Source: JAAYYM01 sp964631375 (GTDB lineage: Bacteria > Bacillota > Clostridia > Lachnospirales > Lachnospiraceae). From it: DNA of 64,000 nt. Shown here piece by piece: positions 31,957 to 39,352 of this stretch. Where the stretch lies: positions 95,622 through 159,621 of the forward strand of contig CAZVYQ010000001.1 in NCBI GenBank assembly GCA_964631375.1, read 5' to 3'. How positions within the stretch are numbered: position 1 is the first letter of the stretch; each line of letters opens with the position of its first letter. The notes beneath the pieces were generated by a model, which saw nothing but the letters and a program-made list of their open reading frames with translations, searched no databases and was not told the origin of the DNA. The position numbers were made by a program, and so were the translations under genes.

Positions 31957-32056
31957 NNNNNNNNNNNNNNNNNNNNNNNNNNNNNNNNNNNNNNNNNNNN
32001 NNNNNNNNNNNNNNNNNNNNNNNNNNNNNNNNNNNNNNNNNNNNNNNNNNNNNNNN
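31957..32056. other. Assembly gap of 100 N
   Basis: A run of exactly 100 N. The length is the usual placeholder and is not evidence of real distance. The flanking identical 55-mers suggest that the two contigs abut or meet at a branching point in the assembly graph. Confidence 0.98.
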
Positions 32057-32111
32057 CTATTCTATAAGGTAGTTTCATCATGGTCAACATATTTGAAGAT
32101 GAAAAATAGGA
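32057..32111. repeat. 55-bp sequence, right copy at the assembly gap
   Basis: Identical to 31902-31956. The nitroreductase reading frame becomes open at 32110, right at the end of this copy. Confidence 0.9.
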
Positions 32112-32505
32112 CCAACAGGATTGGCATTTTTATGTGATTACAGATTCAAACAAATTAGAAAAACTCTCAACATTGCATAATGGACTGCGTTTTGTAAAGG
32201 ATGCTCCCGTAGCGATTCTGATCTGTTCCAATCCTGAAGCCGCAACACTTGATTACTACTGGATCGATGATTGCTCTATTGCCACACAGAATATTCTATT
32301 GGCTGCACATTCACTGGGTTTGGGAGCCATATGGACAGGAATCAATCATAATGATCCGTCAGTTGCCAAATTATATAGCCAAATTGTCGGTGTTTCAGAA
32401 AACCATGTACCATTTGCACTGGTTCCGATTGGATACCCTGCGGAAACAAAAACACAAAATCAACATTATGATGATAAAAAGATTACATGGGATTCCTTAT
32501 CATAA
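32110..32505 (+). pseudogene. Nitroreductase-family protein, 5'-truncated at the assembly junction
   Basis: The open frame reads D-Q-Q-D-W-H-F-Y-V-I-T-D onward for 131 codons. This matches the middle and C-terminal part of FMN-dependent nitroreductases (Q-Q-x-W-x-F-x-V; D-C-S-I-A-T-Q-N-I-L-L-A-A-H-S-L-G-L-G-A-I-W-T-G; V-P-I-G-Y-P-A). About 40-45 residues expected at the N terminus (R-R-S-I-R and the S-A-G-N turn) are missing. A TAG lies directly upstream in the 55-bp sequence. It is therefore either broken by assembly or truly truncated. A GTG at 32134 could start a shorter product, without a ribosome site. Confidence 0.75.
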
Positions 32506-32522
32506 AATCTCTGCCTTTACAC

Positions 32523-32541
32523 AACGTAGATCACCTACGTT
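32523..32541. terminator. Weak hairpin between nitroreductase and CapA genes
   Basis: AACGTAG and CTACGTT pair around a 5-nt loop between two convergent genes. There is no real T-tract, so terminator function is doubtful. Confidence 0.3.
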
Positions 32542-33797
32542 TACTTGAAATCAGAATGGGACCTCATATCATCCCATATCTGTCCCAGATAGCTGAGTGA
32601 AAAAGAAGCATCCTGTCGGATGATTTCATTCCTTTCTTCCAGCTCTGGTGTGTAATCCTCCATTGGATAGACGGTTATCTTCTGTACATCACTTTCCAGA
32701 TGTGAAATCAATGGGTGTGCCTCAAAGGAATCGATGATAATTTCATTTTCTGAATTTCTTCTTAAAACAACATCTGCCATTGCACCCAGCATGCGGTCTG
32801 CAACTCCTGCACCCTGTCCACTGGTTGCATTTACAAAATTACCAAGTGAATAATAAACTAAGGTTCTATGTCCACCTGCTCCTTCTACCCAATGAACAGG
32901 CTCAATCACATGTGGATGCGTTCCTATGACCAGATCAACTCCCATGTCTGCAAAGAAAACTGCCCATTTTCTTTGATTGTCATCAGGAGTATGTCGGTAC
33001 TCGGTTCCCCAATGTGGACATACTACCACAAAATCTGCCATTTTCTTTGCCTTATTCACATCTCTTTCAATCTGCTCTCTGTCTAACAGATTCACCAGAT
33101 ATGGAGCTGCGTCTGGAATGGAGATGCCATTTGTTCCATATGTATAATTTAGAATTGCAACCTTGATTCCATTTTTCTCTATGAACGCAATACGATTATC
33201 CTGTGCTTCCTCACTTTCATAGATACCTGCAATCTGAATCTGTGGGTATGTATCCTGCCAATAGGTCAGGCAGCTTCGCACTCCCTTTTCACCCTGATCC
33301 AGTGCATGATTTGTTGCATGAAGCACCACATCAAAGCCACTGTCTGCCAGTGCATCTGCAACCTCATGTGGTCCATTAAAGCAAGGATAGCCCGATAGTC
33401 CTAGCTCAGTCCCTCCCAGGATGACCTCCTGATTCACAATGGCAACATCCGCCTGTTCTATCCGCTCCTTAACATGTGAAAACAGATGATCATAATTATA
33501 AGTATCATCCGGCAATCTCCCACTGTCTATCACCGGAGTATGCAATAAAACATCCCCTACCATAATTAACTCAAGTGTAGATGAAGGAAGTTCGACAGGC
33601 TCCTCTTTCTTCTCGATTTCCTCTATTTCCTCTGTTGTTTCTACTTCTTCATAAAGTGCTTCCTCAGAGTCAGCTTCCTGGAGCGAATAATCCTGTCTCG
33701 CCCGGCTCTCTCCAGACCCACATGCCACCATTAATAAGGACAGGATCAGCAAAGCTGTGAGGCAAAATGCATATTTCATTTCTTTATATATTCTCAT
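32541..33797 (-). CDS. CapA-family (PGA_cap metallophosphatase-like) lipoprotein
   Basis: The 418-residue protein has a lipoprotein signal (M-V-A-C, Cys26), a Glu-rich linker (about 40-70), and a CapA-type metallophosphatase-like domain. This has M-V-G-D-V-L-L-H, N-Q-E-V-I-L-G-G, A-T-N-H-A-L-D-Q-G, C-P-H-W-G-T-E-Y and I-G-T-H-P-H-V-I-E. In Bacillus CapA takes part in poly-gamma-glutamate capsule production, but most CapA-domain lipoproteins have no proven role. No capB or capC is nearby. GGAAGGTG precedes the start. The gene is monocistronic between two terminator-like hairpins. Confidence 0.88.
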   Translation of the reverse strand: MRIYKEMKYAFCLTALLILSLLMVACGSGESRARQDYSLQEADSEEALYEEVETTEEIEEIEKKEEPVELPSSTLELIMVGDVLLHTPVIDSGRLPDDTYNYDHLFSHVKERIEQADVAIVNQEVILGGTELGLSGYPCFNGPHEVADALADSGFDVVLHATNHALDQGEKGVRSCLTYWQDTYPQIQIAGIYESEEAQDNRIAFIEKNGIKVAILNYTYGTNGISIPDAAPYLVNLLDREQIERDVNKAKKMADFVVVCPHWGTEYRHTPDDNQRKWAVFFADMGVDLVIGTHPHVIEPVHWVEGAGGHRTLVYYSLGNFVNATSGQGAGVADRMLGAMADVVLRRNSENEIIIDSFEAHPLISHLESDVQKITVYPMEDYTPELEERNEIIRQDASFSLSYLGQIWDDMRSHSDFK

Positions 33798-33820
33798 GAT
33801 TCACCTTCCGTTCATTTATA

Positions 33821-33861
33821 AGAAAGACATTGGAAGCCTTGCTTGACCCAATGTCTTTTCT
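33821..33861. terminator. Hairpin terminator downstream of the PD-(D/E)XK gene
   Basis: AGAAAGACATTGG (33821-33833) pairs with CCAATGTCTTTTCT (33848-33861). The stem has A-rich and T-rich flanks. It ends the minus-strand gene at 33894 and separates it from capA. Confidence 0.7.
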
Positions 33862-33893
33862 CATAATGATTCTATTCTTTCTGACTACTACTG

Positions 33894-34775
33894 CTATTCT
33901 TCCTTGAGACTAATTACCTGATCGATTGGCAGATCCAAACGCTTCGCGATCTCCTCTGGCTCTAAGATGTCCAGTAAACTGCGCGCCGCCTCGATTTTGC
34001 CCTTGACCTCTCCCGATGCTTCTCCGGCGGCAAGTCCCTGATCATATACAAATTCTTCTCTTGCATAGCGGTCACGTTTCTGTTTTAAGTGATTATCCCA
34101 TTCTGCTTTAATCGACTTTGATAAATTCATTTCTCTCAACTCCTCGATTGCTGTTAGGATTCCCGGGTTCTTTGTTTTCATCCGTAGCACTTCAATCTCC
34201 TCCTCCCGTCTGCATCTGAATAATTCTATCCATTCGTGAATGGCTTCATCTTCTTGGGTTGCTTTATTAATTTCTATCACATGTACTTCCAAAAGGTCTG
34301 TATACACCAGCCCCTCTTCATTTCGCAGCATAAATCTCGTATGACAGTTCTCTGTTGGCAGATAATAGAAATCCAGCACACTGATGCTGACACACCGTTT
34401 CAGTTGCTGGTATTTCTCTCCCATCATGACTCCCTCTGTAAATGCTCTTGCCCAGTAGAACAGATTTCTCCGATCCCAGTGCATAAGTTCTTCTACCTGA
34501 ACCTCAATGAGAATCTTTGTATTATCATTGAGTTCTATTGCAATATCGAGGATGCCTTCTTTATCCTTCTTCCATCTTCTGATTAGGTGCGTATTCGTCA
34601 GGCGTGTGGTCTTGATATCTTCTACAGGTATACACAGAACAGCACTGATAAAACGTTTCCTGACCTCCTGTGCTTGAAAGATCCTTTTTGCTCCGATGTC
34701 ATCCATTGCAAAAATATACATCTGATCCTTGTGCTTGCCTGTTCCAATTTCTTCAGTTATTCTCATATTACTCAT
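33894..34775 (-). CDS. Rpn/PD-(D/E)XK nuclease-family transposase-like protein
   Basis: The 293-residue protein belongs to the PD-(D/E)XK_2/Rpn group often annotated as transposase. The N-terminal half has D-I-G-A-K-R-I-F, L-D-I-A-I-E-L-N-D and I-E-V-Q-V-E, where the Asp and the Glu-x-Gln form the nuclease core. W-D-R-R-N-L-F-Y-W-A-R follows. The C-terminal third is helical and charged, with a glycine-rich turn (G-L-A-A-G-E-A-S-G-E-V-K-G-K). Such proteins may promote recombination. No terminal inverted repeats of an insertion sequence were found. It lies beside an unusual noncoding region. Confidence 0.85.
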   Translation of the reverse strand: MSNMRITEEIGTGKHKDQMYIFAMDDIGAKRIFQAQEVRKRFISAVLCIPVEDIKTTRLTNTHLIRRWKKDKEGILDIAIELNDNTKILIEVQVEELMHWDRRNLFYWARAFTEGVMMGEKYQQLKRCVSISVLDFYYLPTENCHTRFMLRNEEGLVYTDLLEVHVIEINKATQEDEAIHEWIELFRCRREEEIEVLRMKTKNPGILTAIEELREMNLSKSIKAEWDNHLKQKRDRYAREEFVYDQGLAAGEASGEVKGKIEAARSLLDILEPEEIAKRLDLPIDQVISLKEE

Positions 34776-34853
34776 TCACGTTCCTTCCTGTACTGCACAA
34801 TAAAACAGAAAAGAACAAACTGACAGAATAAGCACTATTCTATACTTATTTTA

Positions 34854-34882
34854 ATTATAAATGGACTTCCTGAATTGTACAA
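34854..34882 (-). promoter_or_regulatory. Promoter of the PD-(D/E)XK gene
   Basis: On the minus strand TTGTAC (34877-34882), a 17-bp spacer and a perfect TATAAT (34854-34859), about 80 bp upstream of the start. A 14-bp perfect palindrome, TGATTGATCAATCA (34912-34925), lies about 30 bp upstream of the -35. Confidence 0.65.
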
Positions 34883-35137
34883 TACTCTATTTATTTATCT
34901 CTTTTTCTTGATGATTGATCAATCAAATTTACATAATATGTACTCTGATTTTCTCACCTCCTCGATTTTTAAGGATAGGGATTTCTTTCATTTAAAATTG
35001 TTCAGCATTTCTCATTGTGAAAACCTCTGACAGAACTGTCAAAGATGCCTCTTTTGAGGTCGAAATAAAATATAGAACCAGTCAACCAGCTTGACCAGTA
35101 AGAAAAGTATAGCATATTATAACATATAAATCTATTG
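34883..35137. other. Noncoding region rich in inverted repeats
   Basis: No gene is seen here. The stretch holds several short dyads: TGATTGATCAATCA (34912-34925), TGACAG-AA-CTGTCA (about 35028-35041), CCTC-TTTT-GAGG (about 35048-35059), and AGTCAA-N5-TTGACC near 35085-35100. On the minus strand an AGGAGGTG ribosome-site-like sequence near 34965 is followed by only a 12-codon frame, possibly the remnant of a lost gene. Confidence 0.5.
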
Positions 35138-35236
35138 ACATTTTTAAGGACGAATAATGTGCTTAACTATACACTTTTAAGGACGTAAAATGCGATTATT
35201 CATACACTTTTCAGGACGAATATATGTAGACCATCA
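35138..35236. repeat. Three direct repeats with 33-bp period (AAGGACG iterons)
   Basis: Three imperfect units start at 35138, 35171 and 35204, exactly 33 bp apart. All contain ACA-Y-TTTT-(A/C)-AGGACG followed by an AT-rich stretch. The 33-bp period puts the conserved heptamer on the same helix face. On the minus strand they lie just upstream of a TATAAT (about 35120) that lacks a good -35, as would fit an activator array. Confidence 0.7.
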
Positions 35237-35247
35237 CAAAATGTATA

Positions 35248-35288
35248 TAAAAAGAGACTCTGACGAAATCAAATCGCTGAGTCTCTCA
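35248..35288 (-). terminator. Terminator downstream of the unrecognised 289-residue protein gene
   Basis: AGAGACTC (35253-35260) and GAGTCTCT (35279-35286) pair. On the minus strand the stem is followed by TTTTTAT. It ends the transcript that may begin at hipB. Confidence 0.78.
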
Positions 35289-35310
35289 TTTTATATGATA
35301 CGATCTGTTA

Positions 35311-36180
35311 CTAACGTGCATATACAAAACTGTCTTCATAAGCATTCTGGGCTCGGTTCATATAGTAGATACTGAAGCCGATTCCGTTTTTGCCACCGAC
35401 TGCTGCCGACTGGTCTAAATCTTCAATTGCCGGACTGAGCATATCAAGACCATTGTTTGAACCAGCATCAGCCGTCTGTCCCTGTGATACATCAGACTGT
35501 GTACTATTTGCATCTGTCTCAGCCGTCTTGCCGACCTTTGCCTTCTCGTCCTCGATTTCCTGTTCCATAGACTTGGCAATATTATCGGTGGTGATGGCTT
35601 CCATGATCTTGTTCACATCCTCTGGTGAGAACAGATCCAAAATCTTTGAGATATCTCCTATATTATCGCGATTAAAGCTGAAAGCATATCCATTGGAAAG
35701 CTTACCGACGTGAATGATATCATTGCCCGCCGACATATCACCAACGGTCATCACTCCATGTTCGAAATCAAAGGTAATTGGAACTCCGTTGTGAACTGCA
35801 ACGCCTGTCTTGCCATCTCCGCTTTCTCTTGCAAGCTCCTCGACCTGACGGAAGGACTTGGCAATGTCCTGCTTTCGTTCGGTCTGCATCTTATTATACT
35901 TTGCAGGATCACTAATCCTTGCTTCTTCCAGCTCTTCGTCATACTCCTGTTCCTTGAGCAGCTTATACTGAATCTTCATGATATCCTGAAAATCAGAAGA
36001 GGATTCGTTGCCTGTAATCGATGGTGTATAGGCCTCCCGTGTACCTGATATACCGCGGGTCTTCTGTGTTAATACATCTCCGACAGGATTCAGCGAATCA
36101 CTTGTAAGCCCGGTTTTGTTAACCGAGCTTTGAAGATAATCATAATATGATGTATTGAATCCATATCCTGTGATATACAT
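35311..36180 (-). CDS. Unrecognised 289-residue protein, possible fourth gene of the hip operon
   Basis: I do not recognise this protein. It starts M-Y-I-T-G-Y-G-F-N-T-S-Y-Y-D-Y-L-Q. Residues 60-125 are charged and probably helical (E-E-L-E-E-A-R, Q-T-E-R-K-Q-D-I-A). A compact beta-rich part follows (G-V-A-V-H-N-G-V-P-I-T-F-D-F-E-H-G-V-M-T-V-G-D-M), then an acidic helix and a Ser/Gln/Asn-rich tail. No signal peptide or membrane segment is seen. GGAGGATT precedes the start. It lies 46 nt after hipT on the same strand with no terminator between, so it may be co-transcribed with hipBST. A link in function is unproven. Confidence 0.7.
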   Translation of the reverse strand: MYITGYGFNTSYYDYLQSSVNKTGLTSDSLNPVGDVLTQKTRGISGTREAYTPSITGNESSSDFQDIMKIQYKLLKEQEYDEELEEARISDPAKYNKMQTERKQDIAKSFRQVEELARESGDGKTGVAVHNGVPITFDFEHGVMTVGDMSAGNDIIHVGKLSNGYAFSFNRDNIGDISKILDLFSPEDVNKIMEAITTDNIAKSMEQEIEDEKAKVGKTAETDANSTQSDVSQGQTADAGSNNGLDMLSPAIEDLDQSAAVGGKNGIGFSIYYMNRAQNAYEDSFVYAR

Positions 36181-36226
36181 ACTGATAATCCTCCAATTGT
36201 TTTATCGGTCTCATATCATAAAAAGT

Positions 36227-37183
36227 TTAGATACTTTTCAATATTTCACTTCGCTTTTCAATCAACTGAATCATCGTCTCCTTCAAATCCTCAGGAAGTA
36301 ACGAATCCTTGCTCATTGCAATGAACCTCGGGCTCATTGCAACCATCCTGTTGATCATTTTCTCTGCTGCTCCTACTGAAATATCATTCTCTTTTGCAAA
36401 AATGAAAAAGTCTTTTTTACCAATATTCATTTTCTTACCATTCAGTGCCAGTGCGAACTGTTCCTTATCTTCAGGCATGACGACATTCACCGGAAGTAAA
36501 TCATATGCAGGTGACAACACATATTCAGCACTGCCCTCTGCAGTTTCAATCAATGAAAAATTCTTCAGATGCATATCTGAATTACCAACCAAAAAGGAGA
36601 AAACCAATCGCATGTACAGTTCTGTCATATCAAGCTGTACCCTCGAGGAGTATCGTTGTATGATCTTACCGCATCTTTCGTAGGAGCCCCTATATTTATC
36701 TTGTGTTAGACGTAAATCCAGTTGACAAAAATCCTCCATGGCAAGCATTGTTACTCTTTTTTCTTCAAATTTCCGATCTACCCGTCTGGTGATATATGCA
36801 TAGTTTTCCTGCCCCATAATCAGTGCATGAGGAACAGTTGCTATTCCTGCAATATCAGCCATGCTCATAACAAGCTGTTCTGCCTCAGGAAGTGCCCGAA
36901 AGTCCCTAACCTGTGGCTTCAAAATATATCCAGACGGATAATTGAGAAGTGTAAGACGTGGTTTTTTCCCCTCCGATAATAAATGAAGTGACAGCTTCTT
37001 CTGTACACCCGGCACGGTAAATCCATTATTTGTGCTTTCTCTGGCAAGTAATTCTAAGGTTTTCTCATCAATTATTATTTCCGGCATCACCGATGTTCCA
37101 AAAAAACGTTTGATGCAACCTCTATGCCAGCCACTTTGTTCTTCTTGCATGTGAAGAGGCTTCCCACAACATAAACAGTTCAT
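36227..37183 (-). CDS. hipT: HipA-like kinase toxin, HipT type (lacks N-subdomain 1)
   Basis: The 318-residue protein is a HipA-family Ser/Thr kinase without the usual N-terminal subdomain, which is encoded separately just upstream. It has the glycine-rich motif T-V-P-G-V-Q-K-K-L-S, the catalytic loop V-G-N-S-D-M-H-L-K-N-F, and S-P-A-Y-D-L-L-P with the metal-binding Asp. In E. coli O127 the matching HipT phosphorylates TrpS and is neutralised by HipS. Here a short Cys/His cluster precedes the kinase (Cys3, Cys6, His20, Cys23), a possible zinc site. It overlaps hipS by 4 nt (ATGA). The target is not known. Confidence 0.88.
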   Translation of the reverse strand: MNCLCCGKPLHMQEEQSGWHRGCIKRFFGTSVMPEIIIDEKTLELLARESTNNGFTVPGVQKKLSLHLLSEGKKPRLTLLNYPSGYILKPQVRDFRALPEAEQLVMSMADIAGIATVPHALIMGQENYAYITRRVDRKFEEKRVTMLAMEDFCQLDLRLTQDKYRGSYERCGKIIQRYSSRVQLDMTELYMRLVFSFLVGNSDMHLKNFSLIETAEGSAEYVLSPAYDLLPVNVVMPEDKEQFALALNGKKMNIGKKDFFIFAKENDISVGAAEKMINRMVAMSPRFIAMSKDSLLPEDLKETMIQLIEKRSEILKSI

Positions 37184-37509
37184 ATCCGCTCCTCCTGAAT
37201 GCTGACATTTCCAATACTATCCTTGCAGGCGATGAGCAAAAGACCAAAGCGATCATTTGCATCAATCTTCCAGTTTCGGCTAACCAGATCCAGCAGCCAC
37301 CCTTCCGGAATCAGTCCGTCAAAGAAAGAAAATAAGGTTTTTGAAGTATATGGTTCTGTGCGAAGCGGCAGCGTCAGAGAAACCGCCCCTGCATTTTCCC
37401 CTGACAAATATTCAGAATCATATGAAAAAGAATAGCCCTCATCAGTCTCCTTGAGAATTCCTGCAAATCTACTGCTCACATAGACATAAGCGGCTCTAAA
37501 TGTACTCAT
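37180..37509 (-). CDS. hipS: HipS-like protein (free HipA N-subdomain 1)
   Basis: The 109-residue protein matches only the N-terminal subdomain of HipA (couple_hipA): A-G-I-L-K-E-T-D-E-G-Y-S-F-S-Y, A-V-S-L-T-L-P-L-R, F-S-F-F-D-G-L-I-P-E-G-W-L-L-D. In the tripartite HipBST system HipS is the antitoxin that blocks the kinase HipT. Both ends overlap neighbours: TGATG with hipB and ATGA with hipT, so synthesis is tightly coupled. A frameshift that split one hipA is unlikely, because both starts have ribosome sites and overlaps typical of operons. Confidence 0.88.
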   Translation of the reverse strand: MSTFRAAYVYVSSRFAGILKETDEGYSFSYDSEYLSGENAGAVSLTLPLRTEPYTSKTLFSFFDGLIPEGWLLDLVSRNWKIDANDRFGLLLIACKDSIGNVSIQEERI

Positions 37510-37712
37510 CAGTCTCTATCCCTCTTTCCGGGTATGGCTTCCATATCAAACATCTTAAGTGCTACATTCACCTTGTCCATACGAACCGTTTCTTTACCTT
37601 GCTCTAATTCACGTATGAAACGAAGCCCCAGACCAGAACGTACTGCGAATTCTTCTTGAGTCAGTCCTGCCGCACGTCTGCTCTCTTTAATAAACGTTGC
37701 AATTTTATTCAT
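37509..37712 (-). CDS. hipB: HipB-like Xre-family antitoxin/repressor
   Basis: The 67-residue HTH protein (A-T-F-I-K-E-S-R-R-A-A-G-L-T-Q-E-E-F-A-V-R-S-G-L-G-L-R-F-I-R-E-L-E-Q, shown as the visible HTH) is of the HipB type. It should repress the operon by binding the three 18-bp palindromes upstream. The start at 37712 is preferred: AAGGAGG lies about 10 nt before it, and the longer frame from 37754 would begin inside the promoter. It comes first in the order hipB-hipS-hipT, as in the E. coli O127 system. Its stop overlaps the hipS start. Confidence 0.88.
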   Translation of the reverse strand: MNKIATFIKESRRAAGLTQEEFAVRSGLGLRFIRELEQGKETVRMDKVNVALKMFDMEAIPGKRDRD

Positions 37713-37751
37713 TTTTTTGACTGCCTCCTTAGTTTGTTTGATATATATAAA

Positions 37752-37780
37752 CATTTACACCCTTTCAGGTGCAATGTCAA
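37752..37780 (-). promoter_or_regulatory. hipBST promoter
   Basis: On the minus strand TTGACA (37775-37780), a 17-bp spacer and TAAATG (37752-37757). Operator O1 fills the spacer, so a bound HipB would block RNA polymerase. The -10 is poor, so the exact start is uncertain. Confidence 0.6.
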
Positions 37781-37856
37781 TGTATTTCCACTACCATTAT
37801 ACCCTAAAAGGTATATTTAATACTATATCATCATATTTTATACCACATCGGGTATA
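37756..37856. promoter_or_regulatory. Array of three 18-bp operators (TAYACC-N6-GGTRYA)
   Basis: O1 TACACC-N6-GGTGCA at 37756-37773, O2 TATACC-N6-GGTATA at 37798-37815 and O3 TATACC-N6-GGTATA at 37839-37856. Starts are 42 and 41 bp apart, about four helical turns. The overall 18-bp layout recalls the E. coli HipB operator TATCC-N8-GGATA. Confidence 0.82.
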
Positions 37857-37859
37857 TTT

Positions 37860-38588
37860 TTAAACATCTTTTCTTTTTAATATCTCTGCTGCTACGACTG
37901 TAATTACCACAATATAAATCAAACACACTCCCACAAACACTCCATAGCCACTCTGAATCATCTTCTGTGGAGCATTGGAATTCATGCCGTAAGCCATCAG
38001 TGAATAAGGCCATACATGACCCAGATCCTTTGCCAGAAACAGAAGCCCCGACAAACCGCCTGCAAATGCTATTCCAACAGGCAGTGCAAAACTCTTGATG
38101 AAAATGGATAGAAGTAGTTGAATGGCTGACATGACCATACCACCCAACGTTCCGAACAAACACCAGATTGCAACAGAACCAAGGGGTGGTTCACCAGTCA
38201 TACCAACGCATTTTCCGGAAACGAGGTAGAGTACACCGATCCATGCCTCACTCAATAAAATCATATAAGAAGCTGTAATCAGCTTTGCAATAAATACTGT
38301 ACCTCTTTTGACCGGTGCAGTCAGCACCTTGTTCCAATTATGATTGGTATGCTCCAAATGCATGAGATAGGAACAATAAACGCCTATCATAATCGGCAGA
38401 AAAAAGTAACAGGTAAATATCGTATGCTGCGTCCACAGACTGTACCATTCACTTTTCAGAATCTCTATATTCCCCAAATAATTCAGTGTTCCAAGCAGTG
38501 CCGGAACCACCGGCATCAACAAAAAAGCCAGCCATACAGGTGACCGTTTTAACTTCATTCTCTCAGCTTTTAATAATTTCAATAACAT
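37860..38588 (-). CDS. Lantibiotic-immunity-type ABC permease (MutG/LanG-like)
   Basis: The 242-residue protein has about six hydrophobic segments and starts L-L-K-L-L-K-A-E-R-M-K-L-K-R-S-P, typical of ABC-2 permeases of the LanFEG/MutFEG self-protection family. The segment H-L-E-H-T-N-H-N-W-N-K-V-L-T-A-P-V also fits. Together with the next two genes it should form a transporter that removes a peptide antibiotic from the membrane. It starts 2 nt after the second permease. No lantibiotic structural or modification gene is nearby, so a resistance role is more likely than self-immunity. Confidence 0.83.
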   Translation of the reverse strand: MLLKLLKAERMKLKRSPVWLAFLLMPVVPALLGTLNYLGNIEILKSEWYSLWTQHTIFTCYFFLPIMIGVYCSYLMHLEHTNHNWNKVLTAPVKRGTVFIAKLITASYMILLSEAWIGVLYLVSGKCVGMTGEPPLGSVAIWCLFGTLGGMVMSAIQLLLSIFIKSFALPVGIAFAGGLSGLLFLAKDLGHVWPYSLMAYGMNSNAPQKMIQSGYGVFVGVCLIYIVVITVVAAEILKRKDV

Positions 38589-38590
38589 CT

Positions 38591-39352
38591 CTAGACCTCT
38601 CTTTCACAAAACAATTTTCTTCCGATCAGATAAAAAGCCAGTCCTATCATCCATAGTACCGCAAAAAATGTCCAATCAATATCCATGACCTCATAGTATA
38701 CCGTACTCATCCTTGTTTCCTTAGTCCATCCATACATTCCTACAAACTGCAGAACCCCAAAGTATCCCCAGATAAGAACCTTTCGCAAAGCAGGAACCTG
38801 TGGCAGAAACATTGCAAATACACCACAAAACTCACCAATGATGCCCACAAAAAAGGTGACGGCCTGATTCTTGAATAAAATAGACAAAATATGCTGAAAC
38901 AGATATATCACAGTTGCAGGAACAATGGTAAATAACAGATAAAGTAAATACAGTCTGATTGGCACTGTTCCCTCAAAGCCCATACCGATACCAAAAATGA
39001 GCAGGGTTATCCATGACAACAGTATACAGCCCCATAGAATCAGTAAACCATACAGAAGTTTTGCATCATAAAGCTTTCCCTTGGGAACCATGACACATAG
39101 CTGTTTGAACATAACTCCCTTGTGCTCCAGGTCACACAGACGGGAGGAGATCACAATAGAAAGAATGGGAACAAACAGTGCATTGTAGAGCGGAAACTGA
39201 TACAAGAACATCATCCATCCTGTTCTCAGCATATCTGCATTATAATCACCATACAATGCCCACATAAGCTCCACTGCCGTGATTGCAAGTGCTGATACGA
39301 TCAGATAACGCTTTCGAGTCTTTTTCATTTCACATTGTAATAATCGTATCAT
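38591..39352 (-). CDS. Lantibiotic-immunity-type ABC permease (MutE/LanE-like)
   Basis: The 253-residue permease has about six hydrophobic segments. Its N-terminal M-I-R-L-L-Q-C-E-M-K-K-T-R-K-R and the soluble D-L-E-H-K-G-V-M-F-K-Q-L segment are typical of MutE/EpiE-like subunits. The start overlaps the ATPase stop by 4 nt (ATGA). It pairs with the following permease and the upstream ATPase. Confidence 0.83.
   Translation of the reverse strand: MIRLLQCEMKKTRKRYLIVSALAITAVELMWALYGDYNADMLRTGWMMFLYQFPLYNALFVPILSIVISSRLCDLEHKGVMFKQLCVMVPKGKLYDAKLLYGLLILWGCILLSWITLLIFGIGMGFEGTVPIRLYLLYLLFTIVPATVIYLFQHILSILFKNQAVTFFVGIIGEFCGVFAMFLPQVPALRKVLIWGYFGVLQFVGMYGWTKETRMSTVYYEVMDIDWTFFAVLWMIGLAFYLIGRKLFCEREV

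Noticed and set aside
33894..34775. Insertion sequence around the PD-(D/E)XK protein
   Set aside because: No terminal inverted repeats or target-site duplications were visible; the protein family name 'transposase' alone is not enough.
35190..35375. Small plus-strand frame overlapping the iterons
   Set aside because: No ribosome site, runs through a repeat and a terminator hairpin, and has no family likeness.
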